In this document: piece after piece, positions 29,201 to 39,588 of the stretch
How positions within the stretch are numbered: position 1 is the stretch's first letter
Layout: each line of letters starts with the position of its first letter
Assembly (NCBI RefSeq): GCF_019797845.1
Contig: NZ_CP081864.1
Location: 1,054,001-1,118,000 of the forward strand
Origin: Symbiopectobacterium purcellii
GTDB lineage: Bacteria > Pseudomonadota > Gammaproteobacteria > Enterobacterales > Enterobacteriaceae
Direction: 5' to 3'
Length of the DNA: 64,000 bases
The notes under the pieces: generated by a model
What the model was told of the DNA's origin: nothing
What the model saw: only the letters and a program-made list of their open reading frames with translations
The model's database searches: none
Program-made: the position numbers and the translations under genes

Positions 29201-29575
29201 CAGAAAGAACGCGACGTGTTTCTCTTTCAGATCTTTACGTCGCACCATATGGTGCAGCAGCGGTAAGCCATCGATATAGTCCGGCAGGAAGATTCCGGAA
29301 TCGAGAAACGCTTCAATCAGCGGCAAACAGAGGGAATTGACGACCTCATTTATCGCGGGGAGGTGTCTGCCCTGTTCACCGATCACGGGTTCGCTCCCCT
29401 GCGACAGCAGGTAGCGTGCAATCGTTGCTTCGCGGTAGGTGACGGCATAGTGCAGCGGCGCATAGCCGTGCTCATCAGGTTGATTGCAGTTGGCAGCGTC
29501 GATACGCTGCTGAATCTTTCTGAGGCTGCCTGATTTGATCAGGTCGCCGAGGGTCTTGGGGCGGCTGAAAAACAT
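26238..29575 (-). pseudogene. very large ankyrin-repeat protein gene, frameshifted near 29110
   Basis: Two adjoining minus-strand frames encode ankyrin repeats. The first starts MFFSRPKTLGDLIKSG at 29575 and carries repeats such as DEHGYAPLHYAVTYREATIARYLLSQGSEP. Near 29110 it slips out of frame and soon ends. The next frame continues without loss (LRLRWLIRLGADVNRAEQPWATPLYCALTNGT) to 26238, with about 15 more repeats including GRTALHEAIIRAY and GRTPLMLAAQ. Adding one base after ATG at 29111-29113 would restore a protein of about 1,110 residues. Ankyrin arrays bind proteins; the partner is unknown. A sequence error is possible. The second part could be made from ATG 28964 as a 908-residue protein. 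Confidence 0.75.
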
Positions 29576-29647
29576 CGATTTGATTTCGCGTATCCTTACG
29601 TAGCCGTATGATATCACGACATCGTTGACACCGCATCGGTGAAAAAA

Positions 29648-30664
29648 CTAGCGATAAAACGGTCCCGTCGTCACCGAATTGCGCAGGATCAGTGAGGCCG
29701 GATAGGCCTTGCGTTGGCGCAACGTGCCACCATCCAGCATGGACAGCAGTCGGTTGATAATCTCTTGAATCATCTCACCCAACGGCATTTTTACGCTGGA
29801 GAGCGAAGGGATGGTAAATGCTGCCGTGGGTAAGTCATCAAAACCAATTACTGACACCTGCTCGGGTACACCAATACCGCGCGTATAGAGTTGTTTGAGC
29901 GCGCCGATGGCCATGTCGTCATTGCTGGCGACTAACGCAGAGAAGCTGACCTGATGGTCGAGCAGGGTGTTGACGGCCTCAACACCATTGGTGAGTGCCC
30001 ACTTACCAAGAACGATACGGCGTTCATCCACGGGAATTGCGTGCTGTTCCAGTGCGGCTTTGTAGCCTGCGAGGCGTTCCATGCCGGTGGGCGAATCCAG
30101 CGCGCCGGTGATGAAGGCAATTTCACGATGCCCTTGCTCGATCAAGTGGTTGACGGCATTGCGGCTGGATTCATGCTGATCGGAGTAGATGCAGTAACTG
30201 TCATTCACCCGTAACCGACGGTTCAGCACCATGATGGGCTGTTTATGCTGGCTGATGATCTGATCCATCTCATCAATGGTGAGAAAACGCGGATAGATGA
30301 TGATGGCATCGCAGCGTAAATCGATCAGGAATTGAATCGCGGCGCGCTCTTCTTCAGCGCTGTGTTTACCATCCACCAGCAGCAGCTGGCGGCCGTGCGC
30401 CTCGGTCATTTTTGCCGCTTGAAACAACAACTCGCTGAAGTAAGTGCCGTGATACAGGGTATTGGTGATCACCAACCCAATGGTTTGTGATTTTTGCGCG
30501 GCGAGGTTACGCGCCAACAGATTCGGGCGATAGCCGCTCTCTTCTATCGCTTTGAATACACGATCTTTTGTTTCCTGACTGACGTAACCATTACCTGATA
30601 ACACGCGCGATACCGTCGATTTGGCGACCCCGGCCTTCTTTGCCACCTCAAGAATGGTTGTCAT
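29648..30664 (-). CDS. ascG: LacI-family repressor of the asc operon, AscG
   Basis: The 338-residue regulator has the LacI helix-turn-helix and hinge at its start (ILEVAKKAGVAKSTVSRVLSGNGYVSQETKDRV...YRPNLLARNLAAQKSQTIGLV), followed by the sugar-binding core (VIGFDDLPTAAFTIPSLSSVKMPLGEM). It is closely similar to E. coli AscG. It is divergent from ascFB, and two LacI-type palindromes lie in between. The repressor should release in the presence of aryl-beta-glucosides such as salicin or arbutin. Confidence 0.93.
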   Translation of the reverse strand: MTTILEVAKKAGVAKSTVSRVLSGNGYVSQETKDRVFKAIEESGYRPNLLARNLAAQKSQTIGLVITNTLYHGTYFSELLFQAAKMTEAHGRQLLLVDGKHSAEEERAAIQFLIDLRCDAIIIYPRFLTIDEMDQIISQHKQPIMVLNRRLRVNDSYCIYSDQHESSRNAVNHLIEQGHREIAFITGALDSPTGMERLAGYKAALEQHAIPVDERRIVLGKWALTNGVEAVNTLLDHQVSFSALVASNDDMAIGALKQLYTRGIGVPEQVSVIGFDDLPTAAFTIPSLSSVKMPLGEMIQEIINRLLSMLDGGTLRQRKAYPASLILRNSVTTGPFYR

Positions 30665-30758
30665 GTACTGTTATCCGCTAAATAGTCATCTTGCGACAGT
30701 CTACCCATTTTGCCGTTGCTTTTCAGTAGCTTCGTTGAAGTGGTCATGCTAACGACAG

Positions 30759-30772
30759 GTGATCGTTATCAC
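30759..30772. promoter_or_regulatory. CRP-like site upstream of ascF
   Basis: GTGATCGTTATCAC is a perfect GTGA-N6-TCAC palindrome, the core of CRP-binding sites. It lies between ascG and ascF, upstream of the two repressor palindromes, as expected for a catabolite-controlled sugar operon. Confidence 0.6.
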
Positions 30773-30813
30773 GAAAAGGAAAATTAATGGTTTTCCTCTC
30801 TTGTTTGGCGCTG

Positions 30814-30846
30814 TGAAACGTTTCATGATTTTGTGGAACCGGTTCC
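30814..30846. promoter_or_regulatory. Two AscG-type operators
   Basis: TGAAACGTTTCA (30814-30825) and GGAACCGGTTCC (30835-30846) are perfect palindromes with the central CG of LacI-family sites. Their centres are 21 bp apart, two helical turns, and they lie 45-77 bases before the ascF start codon. Confidence 0.75.
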
Positions 30847-30890
30847 CTATGGCGATTTTTTCCGCACCGACACCAAGAGATAACCCACTT

Positions 30891-32342
30891 ATGTCCAAGA
30901 ATTATGAAACTGTCTCTCGCGCTATTGTGGATGCGCTGGGGGGACTGGAAAACATTGAAGCGGTGACGCATTGCATGACGCGTTTGCGCTTCGTGGTAAA
31001 AGATAAAACGCAGGTAGACAACCCGACACTCAAAGCCATCAGCGGCGTGATGGGCGTGGTAAACACGGAAACGCAGTGTCAGGTCATTATTGGCAACAAC
31101 GTGGCGAAAGCCTATCAGGAAGTGTTGAAACTCGGCCCGGCGGGTGCTGCGGGTACGCTGCCCGATGCCAAACGGAAAATCACCTTAAAAAGCATTGGTG
31201 CAGGCATTCTGGACGCGCTGATTGGCACCATGTCGCCGCTGATCCCAGCGATTATCGGCGGCTCGATGGTGAAACTGCTGGCGATGATCCTCGACATGTT
31301 CGGCGTGTTCGAGAAGGGCTCCTCAACGCTCGTAATCCTGAATGTGATCGGCGACGGTGCGTTCTTCTTCCTGCCTATCATGGTGGCGGCCTCGGCGGCA
31401 CTTAAATTCAAAACCAACATGTCGCTGGCTATCGCCATTGCGGGCGTGCTGGTGCATCCCAACTTTATCGATCTGATGGCAAAAGCGGCGCAAGGGCAGG
31501 TGGTCGAGCTGGCGTTTATCCCTGTCACGGCGGTGAAATATACCTACACGGTTATCCCGGCGCTGTGCATGACCTGGATCTTGTCGTACATCGAAAAGGG
31601 CATCGATCGCATTACGCCGGCAGTGACGAAAAACTTCCTGAAACCGATGCTGATCGTGCTGGTTTCTGCGCCGATTGCCATTGTGATTATTGGCCCGTTG
31701 GGCATCTGGATCGGTAGTGGCATCTCTTCCATCGTTTACACCATCCACGGCTATCTGGGCTGGTTATCGGTGGCGATCATGGGGGCGCTGTGGCCGCTGT
31801 TGGTAATGACCGGTATGCACCGCGTATTTACCCCGACCATCATTCAAACCATTGCGGAAACCGGTAAAGAGGGCATGGTAATGCCCTCAGAAATCGGTGC
31901 CAACCTGTCGCTCGGTGGCTCCTCGCTGGCGGTGGCGTTCCGTACCAAAAACCGCGAGTTGCGTCAGACGGCGTTGGCGGCAGCGGCATCCGCGATTGTG
32001 GCTGGGATCTCTGAACCGGCGTTGTACGGCGTGGCGGTGCGGTTGAAACGTCCGCTGATTGCCAGCCTGATCAGCGGTTTTATTTGCGGCGCGGTAGCCG
32101 GCATTGGCGGCCTTGCCAGCCACTCCATGGCGTCGCCGGGGTTATTTACCAGCGTGCAGTTTTTCGATCCGGCTAACCCGATGAGCATTGTGTGGGTAGT
32201 GGCGGTGATGATTTTGGCGGTGGTGTTGTCGTTTGTACTGACACTTATCCTCGGCTTTGAGGATATTCCTGAAGCCGAAGAGGAATCGCAGCCAACCAAA
32301 GCCAAAACAAGCGAACCCGTGCAGGCTACCAGCGTCAGTTAA
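30891..32342 (+). CDS. ascF: PTS beta-glucoside EIIBC component AscF
   Basis: This is a 483-residue membrane permease that imports and phosphorylates aryl-beta-glucosides or cellobiose. The EIIB domain comes first, with phospho-Cys28 in AVTHCMTRLRF. The EIIC domain follows, with about ten helices and the conserved segments ILDALIGTMSPLIPAIIGGSMVKL and EIGANLSLGGSSLAVAF. There is no EIIA domain, so a separate EIIA (for example Crr) is needed, as in E. coli. ATG 30891 matches the E. coli start; the frame is open to 30759. It is followed by ascB after 29 bases. Confidence 0.95.
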   Translation: MSKNYETVSRAIVDALGGLENIEAVTHCMTRLRFVVKDKTQVDNPTLKAISGVMGVVNTETQCQVIIGNNVAKAYQEVLKLGPAGAAGTLPDAKRKITLKSIGAGILDALIGTMSPLIPAIIGGSMVKLLAMILDMFGVFEKGSSTLVILNVIGDGAFFFLPIMVAASAALKFKTNMSLAIAIAGVLVHPNFIDLMAKAAQGQVVELAFIPVTAVKYTYTVIPALCMTWILSYIEKGIDRITPAVTKNFLKPMLIVLVSAPIAIVIIGPLGIWIGSGISSIVYTIHGYLGWLSVAIMGALWPLLVMTGMHRVFTPTIIQTIAETGKEGMVMPSEIGANLSLGGSSLAVAFRTKNRELRQTALAAAASAIVAGISEPALYGVAVRLKRPLIASLISGFICGAVAGIGGLASHSMASPGLFTSVQFFDPANPMSIVWVVAVMILAVVLSFVLTLILGFEDIPEAEEESQPTKAKTSEPVQATSVS

Positions 32343-32368
32343 TTGATTTTGTTACAAGAAGAAGGTGA

Positions 32369-33802
<1,434 letters not shown>

Positions 33803-33847
33803 CCGAGAAACGCTATCATTGGTATATCGCATCAGATTCTGTAAAAA

Positions 33848-33886
33848 GGCCGATCCCGACGTTAACCGTTTCGGGATTGGCTTTTT
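33848..33886 (+). terminator. Rho-independent terminator of ascFB
   Basis: GCCGATCCCGA and TCGGGATTGGC form an 11-bp stem (one G-T pair) around a CGTTAACCGT-type loop, directly followed by TTTTTAAT, 46 bases after the ascB stop. Confidence 0.88.
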
Positions 33887-34006
33887 AATAAACCAATAAT
33901 AAACAAAGCTGGGGTTGGGTTGCTTCCTGAAAGATGATTGCATAACGGTTTAGTCAACGGCTGATAGAGATAGGGGTCTGTTTCCGAATCAATATTGTTA
34001 TCTCTT

Positions 34007-34954
34007 ATGGCACTTGCAACCTTTGATGAAATATCATCCCCGATGAGCCGCTGGCAGTTACTGAGCCATCTGCTGCGCGGGGATATTCACCCTGATGAGA
34101 AGAGCGTTTGGCTAAAGCCCGCCTACCGTCTTAAATTTCTGGCGCGCTCGCTCCTTCACCCTGTTTTGACGCTGAACTGGCTGCACTATATTGCCAGTCA
34201 CCCGCAGCGGGCGCAGATGTTGTATGCCCAAATGGCGCTGCCCGATAAACTTCAACGGCCGTACCTCTCCAGCCATTTTTCTGCGCGCGACGCCTTGGCT
34301 GCACTTTGTTATCACTATGATGCCGTGGCTTGTGCCAATCCAAGGTTACGTCGCCTGATGTTGACACCTGGCGGTATACCGATCGCCAATTTTCAGGGCA
34401 AAAGTGGTGCGGCTTATGCGTTGCTATTGGGGTCCCACTCCTCACTGGATAAAGAGGGAGAGATAACGCTTCAGTTCTGTTCTGAGGGGATGCCGCTGGC
34501 GCGAATGACCATGACCGTAGTGCAGTTCGAAGGACAAAGCGCGTTATTTATCGGCGGATTACAAGGGCCGACGCGGCACTTGCAACAGCAGAAGGCGCGC
34601 ATCTCGCAGGTGACGCGTGACTGCCATGGATTGTTCCCTAAACGGCTGGTGCTGGAAACGGCCTGTGTACTGGGCGAATTGTTAGGGATTGAGCGCATGA
34701 TAGCTGTGGGAAATCATACCCATGTTTATCAGAATTGGCGCTACTGGCGTAAAAAGAAAACCAGTTTTCATGCCGATTATGAAAGCTTTTGGCTCTCCGT
34801 CGGGGGGCAATTGCGACCCGATGGCGTGTGTCAGTTGCCGCTGAGTATTGCACGCAAAAGTCTCGACGACGTTGCTAGTAAAAAACGGGCAGAGTATCAG
34901 CGCGCCAACGGCGTGTTGGCGGAGATCCATCAACAGCTACACGCCTTGAAATGA
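34007..34954 (+). CDS. VirK/YbjX-family protein (DUF535)
   Basis: The roughly 315-residue protein belongs to the VirK/YbjX family, named after a Shigella virulence gene and linked in Salmonella to resistance to host peptides. Conserved segments are ALPDKLQRPYLS, LQFCSEGMPLARMTMTV, LFIGGLQGPTR, and the C-terminal VGNHTHVYQNWRYWRKKKTSFHADYESFW. No signal peptide or membrane helix is evident. The start is uncertain: ATG 34007 is the first Met, but there is no strong ribosome site. It stands alone between asc and the metal-efflux pair. Confidence 0.88.
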   Translation: MALATFDEISSPMSRWQLLSHLLRGDIHPDEKSVWLKPAYRLKFLARSLLHPVLTLNWLHYIASHPQRAQMLYAQMALPDKLQRPYLSSHFSARDALAALCYHYDAVACANPRLRRLMLTPGGIPIANFQGKSGAAYALLLGSHSSLDKEGEITLQFCSEGMPLARMTMTVVQFEGQSALFIGGLQGPTRHLQQQKARISQVTRDCHGLFPKRLVLETACVLGELLGIERMIAVGNHTHVYQNWRYWRKKKTSFHADYESFWLSVGGQLRPDGVCQLPLSIARKSLDDVASKKRAEYQRANGVLAEIHQQLHALK

Positions 34955-35038
34955 GATCTTGATGCCTGCCCGGCATGAGAACAGCGCGGTTGAGTACGGT
35001 GATCATTGCGGCCGGTAACCTGTTTGCATTACTTGAAT

Positions 35039-35070
35039 TTTAATATATTAATAGCTATTAATATATTAAA
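35039..35070. promoter_or_regulatory. 32-bp perfect palindrome, ArsR/SmtB-type operator
   Basis: Bases 35039-35070 form a perfect 16+16 palindrome centred on AGCT. Each half holds TTAATATATTAATAG, so it contains ATAG-type imperfect 12-2-12 patterns seen in SmtB/CzrA operators. It ends 24 bases before the cation-efflux start codon; the operon's own ArsR regulator is the likely ligand. Confidence 0.8.
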
Positions 35071-35094
35071 TTATCTAAAGGCAGGAGAGGTACG

Positions 35095-36099
35095 ATGTCC
35101 CATTCTCACCACGATCATGCTCACGACCATGCGCCGACGGTAACGCGATCGAATGAGCGTAAGGTCCTGATCGCCTTTGTGATTACTTTTACCTTTATGT
35201 TGGTAGAAGTCGTGGGCGGTGTGCTCTCCGGTTCGTTGGCGCTGCTGGCGGATGCGGGACATATGCTGACGGATGCCGCGGCGCTGGCGTTGTCCTATGC
35301 CGCCTTTCGTTTTGGCCGTCGTCATGCTGACACCAAGCGCACTTTTGGCTATTTGCGTTTCGAAGTCATTGCCGGGTTTATCAATGCGCTGACGCTGTTT
35401 GCTATTGTCATCTGGATAGCCTACGAGGCGTGGTTGCGTTTTCGCCAGCCGCACGAGGTGTTGGCGGGGCCGATGCTGGTTGTGGCGGCGATCGGGCTGC
35501 TGGTGAATATTGTGGTGTTCTGGATATTGACGCGCGGCGACAGCGAGCATGTCAATATCAAAGGCGCAGCACTGCATGTGATGGGCGATCTGCTCGGTTC
35601 CATCGGTGCTATCGCGGCGGCTATTGTGGTCTATTTTACCGGCTGGACTCCCATCGATCCTACTCTGTCGCTGGTGGTGTCTGTGCTGATTTTGCGCAGC
35701 GCGTTGGCGTTATTGAAAAAATCGCTGCACATACTCTTGGAAGGGGCACCCGCCAATGCCATGCCGCAAGAGATTGAACGCTACCTTAAAGGCAGCGTAG
35801 CGGGAGTGGCAGACATCCACCATGTGCATGTGTGGATGATCACGTCGGGGCGCACCCTGGCCACATTGCATGTACGCGCCAACGAGGGGGCGGACGTGCG
35901 TCAGGTGGTTCGGCAGGTAGAGCGTGAGCTTTATGACCGTTTTCACGTAGAACACGCAACGGTTGCCATTGACTGGGGTGATGAAGATGAGGCGGCCTGT
36001 AGGTGCAGCCTGTCACCTTTGAAGGAAATACATCAACATCATGACGATCATTCTCATCATGATACGGACATATCTGTTACGCGAGGGCACGCACATTGA
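35095..36099 (+). CDS. CDF-family zinc/cadmium efflux transporter (CzcD/ZitB-like)
   Basis: The 334-residue protein has a His-rich start (HSHHDHAHDHA), six membrane helices with the metal-site residues LLADAGHMLTDAAAL in helix 2 (HxxxD) and HVMGDLLGS in helix 5, then a cytoplasmic dimerisation domain (IHHVHVWMITSGRTLATLHV) and a second His-rich tail (HQHHDDHSHHDT). It exports divalent metals, most likely zinc, in exchange for protons. It has a GGAGAGG ribosome site. The downstream ArsR gene starts inside its stop codon, and a long palindrome precedes it. Confidence 0.93.
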   Translation: MSHSHHDHAHDHAPTVTRSNERKVLIAFVITFTFMLVEVVGGVLSGSLALLADAGHMLTDAAALALSYAAFRFGRRHADTKRTFGYLRFEVIAGFINALTLFAIVIWIAYEAWLRFRQPHEVLAGPMLVVAAIGLLVNIVVFWILTRGDSEHVNIKGAALHVMGDLLGSIGAIAAAIVVYFTGWTPIDPTLSLVVSVLILRSALALLKKSLHILLEGAPANAMPQEIERYLKGSVAGVADIHHVHVWMITSGRTLATLHVRANEGADVRQVVRQVERELYDRFHVEHATVAIDWGDEDEAACRCSLSPLKEIHQHHDDHSHHDTDISVTRGHAH

Positions 36100-36413
36100 G
36101 TCGTCATGCCATGCTTTCTCTGCATGAAACTACCATCCTGTCAGAAACGTTTCGTCTGATGGGCGATCCTACCCGTTTGCGCATTTTGCATTTCTGCCTG
36201 ACGGGGCCACATGCTGTCGGTGATATTGCGCAAAACCTGGCGCTTTCACCGTCACTGGTGAGCCATCATTTACGTCTGCTACGCGGCGCGCGTTTGGTGA
36301 AGCGGGAGCGCCGATCACGGCAGATTTTTTATACCGTGGCGGATCACCACGTCACCACCATGTTGCTGGACATGGTGAACCACATTGGCGAGTCACAAGA
36401 AGAAGAAGAGTGA
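36096..36413 (+). CDS. ArsR/SmtB-family metal-responsive repressor
   Basis: This 105-residue winged-helix repressor has the core LSETFRLMGDPTRLRILHFCLTGPHAVGDIAQNLALSPSLVSHHLRLLRGARLVKRERRSRQIFYTV and the helix DHHVTTMLLDMVNHI, whose Asp/His-rich pattern matches the alpha-5 zinc site of SmtB/CzrA. The Glu-rich tail may add ligands. TTG at 36096 overlaps the transporter's TGA and has GAGGG before it; ATG 36111 is the alternative start. It probably represses the transporter and itself. Confidence 0.9.
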   Translation: MSRHAMLSLHETTILSETFRLMGDPTRLRILHFCLTGPHAVGDIAQNLALSPSLVSHHLRLLRGARLVKRERRSRQIFYTVADHHVTTMLLDMVNHIGESQEEEE

Positions 36414-36524
36414 CGCCTGTTAGAAAACGGTCCTGCATGCTGAAGGGGTTGCCACAGGCTTCTCGCTACGAGTAGGGTAGTTGTGGTTTTTTTACGGCTA
36501 CCGTTGATAACGCGAGGGGGAGAC

Positions 36525-37442
36525 ATGGGGGCGATTCTTTTATTGGAATCTCGGGCAGAGGAACTGCGTGCGCTGTTAAGCACGAAAGCATCGGGGTTGG
36601 CCTATTGCCTTCCTGATGACGGAGAAGACGCCGTCGCGCGCTGTGATATTTGGCTTGGTGAGCCGGACCGGGCGGTTTCGTTGCTGGCTGCTGGGCATCG
36701 CCCGGCATGGCTGCAATCTACCTGGGCTGGTTTCAAGCCGCTGCTTGCAGCGGGTCTCCCGCAAGATTACCGTTTGAGTCGCGCCGTAGGGGTGTTTGGC
36801 CAACCGATTGCACAATATATCCTGGCGCATCTGTTGGCGCACGAGCAGCGTTTATTCGCATTGCAGGCACAGCAGCAACGTCAGGAATGGGATCGCCAAC
36901 TGTCCGGGCTGTTGACGGGCAAAACCTTATTGATCGTTGGTGCGGGCGATATTGGCGCCGAGGTGGCCGCCATGTTGCGGTCATTTGGAGTAACGCTACA
37001 TGGGATCGTTAATACACCGCGGGCGTTGCCCGGTTTTGCACGCGTGTCGGGAATTGACGCGCTGGCGCACGACGTGGCGCAGGCCGACTATGTAGTGAAC
37101 CTGCTGCCGGATACGCCGAATCTGTATAACGCAGATTTGTTTGCCTGCATGAAGCCCGCCACGGTATTTATCAACGTGGGGCGCGGCACGTCTGTGGTGG
37201 ATGACGATCTGGTGGCGGCGTTACGTGAAGGAAAACTGGCGAGAGCGGTGCTGGATGTTTTTCGTCAGGAGCCGCTGCCGCCGGAACACCCTTTTTGGCT
37301 CACGCCTCAACTGACCTTGACGCCGCATATTGCCGGTCCAATGGTGCCCGCGCTGATGGCTGATCTGTTCTTGGATAACTTGCAACGTTACTCTCAGGGG
37401 GCGGCGTTGCGCGGCGAGGTTGATTTTTCGCGCGAGTACTGA
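36525..37442 (+). CDS. D-isomer-specific 2-hydroxyacid dehydrogenase
   Basis: The 305-residue NAD(P)-dependent oxidoreductase has the Rossmann motif LLIVGAGDIGAEVAAML (GxGxxG), the conserved VFINVGRGTSVVDDDLVAALREGKLARAVLDVFRQEPLPPEHPFW with catalytic Arg and Glu, and HIAG with the catalytic His. It reduces 2-keto acids to D-hydroxy acids or the reverse; the substrate is not clear. GAGGGGGAG precedes ATG 36525. It is the last gene before the third tRNA-Gly. Confidence 0.92.
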   Translation: MGAILLLESRAEELRALLSTKASGLAYCLPDDGEDAVARCDIWLGEPDRAVSLLAAGHRPAWLQSTWAGFKPLLAAGLPQDYRLSRAVGVFGQPIAQYILAHLLAHEQRLFALQAQQQRQEWDRQLSGLLTGKTLLIVGAGDIGAEVAAMLRSFGVTLHGIVNTPRALPGFARVSGIDALAHDVAQADYVVNLLPDTPNLYNADLFACMKPATVFINVGRGTSVVDDDLVAALREGKLARAVLDVFRQEPLPPEHPFWLTPQLTLTPHIAGPMVPALMADLFLDNLQRYSQGAALRGEVDFSREY

Positions 37443-37509
37443 GTTCGCAAAGTATTGAGCACCAGCGCGCAGGGAATGACCACTTGCGCGCATTTTCACT
37501 GAAAAGGGC

Positions 37510-37538
37510 TTGCCAGCCTGAAATGATTGGTACATAAT
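37510..37538 (+). promoter_or_regulatory. Promoter of the third tRNA-Gly gene
   Basis: TTGCCA (37510-37515) and CATAAT (37533-37538) are 17 bases apart, followed by GCTCACCGC. It lies 76 bases before the tRNA, so this copy has its own promoter. Confidence 0.65.
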
Positions 37539-37614
37539 GCTCACCGCTAACACGAAGTGTTGAATAATTTTAATGTATTCAATGTGTTACCGTTGGTTGA
37601 AATACACTTCCTAA

Positions 37615-37691
<77 letters not shown>

Positions 37692-37915
37692 TTCTTGTTC
37701 TATAGACGTTCACTACGATCTGTAGCTCCCTGATTTAACAAGCTAATCGCTCTGTTGAGCATCCAGCTAAATCCACTGAAAACCACCGTCAACCACGCCG
37801 AAGTAGTACACAAATTAGTACACGAAAATCGGGTGCGTTACGGATGCGGATTGTTTGCTGAGTCGCTTTCCTGTGCGCGGTACACCTCTCTTCAACCTTG
37901 AAGGAGGCAACCCCT

Positions 37916-39250
37916 ATGGCGTTAACCGATGCCGTCGCCCGGCAGGCCCGCACTACCGGCAAAGCCTATACCCTGAACGATAGCGACGGGCTGTCGCTGT
38001 TCGTGACCGCAAACGGCGCGAAGAAATGGCACTTCCGTTTTTCGTTGCAGGGCAAACAGCAGCGAATTTCCTTAGGCTCTTATCCTGAATTTTCCCTTAA
38101 ACAGGCGCGCCAGCAGCGTGATGAATTGCGCATGCAGTTGGCCGGGGGCATCGATCCGCGCAATTACCGCCAGCAGTCCAACACTGCGGCGCAGAGTACC
38201 TTTGACGCGGTGTTCCGCCAGTGGCGCGACTTCAAGGCGCTGAGTCTGGAGAGCGGACGGCAAAGCACTCTGTCGCAGATCGATCGCATTTTCGCTAAGG
38301 ATGTGTTGCCGTCGCTGGGCGGTCTGTCGATTTTCGACGTGGAGCCATCGTATATTCTGGCGGTTCTGCGTCGGATAGAACGCCACAAGGCGTTTACCAC
38401 TGCTGAAAAGGTGCGCACCTGGCTGAATCAGTTATTCCGCTACGCTAAAGTGGAAAAGGGCGTGCATTACAATCCGGCCAGCGATCTGGATATCGTGGCC
38501 GCGCCTCGACCGCCGGTGACGCACAATCCCTTTTTACGCATGGATGAACTGCCTGCGTTTCTGTGCACGCTGCGCGACTACGGCGGGCAGGAGACGACCA
38601 AACAGGGGTTACGGCTGCTGCTGTTGACGGGCGTGCGTACTGGAGAGTTGCGTCTTGCTGAACCTGACCAGTTCGATCTTAAGCGTGGGTTGTGGATTAT
38701 TCCGCCCGCGTCGGTCAAGCAGTTGCAGGTCAGGATGCGCCGGGAAGGTAACAGCGTGCCGGCTTATGTGGTGCCGCTGCCGCGACAGGCCATCGACATC
38801 GTGAAAGCGCTTTTAACGTTGCAGAAGCGACGACCGGCGCAACGCTACCTGCTTCCCAATTGCAACAACCTGCAAAAGCGCATCAGCGAAAATACGCTTA
38901 ATAGCGCGCTGAAACGTATGGGTTATGCGGATCGACTAACCGGTCACGGTATTCGGGCGACGATCTCGACGGCGTTAAACGAACTCGGCTATCCGAAAGA
39001 GTGGATCGAGGTGCAGCTATCGCACGCCGATCCCAACAAGATCCGCGCCGCTTATAACCATGCGTCTTACGTCGAACAGCGGCGGATGATGATGCAGGAA
39101 TGGGCCGACCGCTTGGATCGGTGGGAAGGTGGGGAAGCGGTGACGAAAAGCGCTGCGACGCGGGGCATCGACGCGTTTGGCATGGCGGCGAACAGTCGGA
39201 TATGGCCTGCTGAGGGAGCGCCGTTGTTGCGCGAGGTTATTTTGCGCTGA
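37916..39250 (+). CDS. P4-type tyrosine integrase
   Basis: The 444-residue integrase has an N-terminal arm-binding domain (ALTDAVARQARTTGKAYTLNDSDGLSLFVTANGAKKWHFRF...ISLGSYPEFSLKQAR), a core-binding domain (about 95-195) and a catalytic domain with Arg in LLTGVRTGELRL, HGIR, the LSHAD box and the Tyr in YNHASYVEQRR. It recombines the island with the tRNA-Gly 3' end. AAGGAGGCAACC precedes ATG 37916. It has a C-terminal tail of some 50 residues after the catalytic Tyr. Confidence 0.95.
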   Translation: MALTDAVARQARTTGKAYTLNDSDGLSLFVTANGAKKWHFRFSLQGKQQRISLGSYPEFSLKQARQQRDELRMQLAGGIDPRNYRQQSNTAAQSTFDAVFRQWRDFKALSLESGRQSTLSQIDRIFAKDVLPSLGGLSIFDVEPSYILAVLRRIERHKAFTTAEKVRTWLNQLFRYAKVEKGVHYNPASDLDIVAAPRPPVTHNPFLRMDELPAFLCTLRDYGGQETTKQGLRLLLLTGVRTGELRLAEPDQFDLKRGLWIIPPASVKQLQVRMRREGNSVPAYVVPLPRQAIDIVKALLTLQKRRPAQRYLLPNCNNLQKRISENTLNSALKRMGYADRLTGHGIRATISTALNELGYPKEWIEVQLSHADPNKIRAAYNHASYVEQRRMMMQEWADRLDRWEGGEAVTKSAATRGIDAFGMAANSRIWPAEGAPLLREVILR

Positions 39251-39491
39251 GTGGCTTATGTTTCGTTGGGATTTTGTTGATGATGTTAATCGGGTCGAGA
39301 GAGAGTAAACGGGAAAGATGGATGAACTCGACAATATCTAACCGACGTTCTCCGTTCTCGACCTTTGCGATAAACGATTGAGGGCGATCCAGTGCCCGTG
39401 CCAAATTTTCCTGTGTGATCCCTTTCGCTATACGCGCCTCGCGCAGCGCCTTGATAACGCGTTGATATTCATCGGAGTAAATAGAAGCCAT
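39237..39491 (-). CDS. XRE-family helix-turn-helix regulator
   Basis: The 84-residue repressor-like protein has the fold IKALREARIAKGITQENLARALDRPQSFIAKVENGERRLDIVEFIHLSRLL. Its end overlaps the integrase end by 14 bases (convergent). ATG 39491 starts the domain; the ribosome site is weak. It has a close but broken paralogue at 39589, and ATCCCAAAA-type palindromes upstream of both are probable operators. Confidence 0.85.
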   Translation of the reverse strand: MASIYSDEYQRVIKALREARIAKGITQENLARALDRPQSFIAKVENGERRLDIVEFIHLSRLLSLDPINIINKIPTKHKPLSAK

Positions 39492-39542
39492 TGTCGTTAA
39501 TCCCGGTAGAAATACCGGGTTGACTATCAATGATAGTTAGCT

Positions 39543-39562
39543 TTATCCCAAAAAAGGATATT
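39543..39562. promoter_or_regulatory. XRE operator candidate 1
   Basis: TTATCCCAAAAAAGGATATT, an imperfect palindrome (ATCC/GGAT) upstream of the first XRE gene. Related sequences occur at 39851-39871 and 39884-39906. Confidence 0.5.
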
Positions 39563-39588
39563 GGCATTTGTCGCTTAAATGATTCTGT

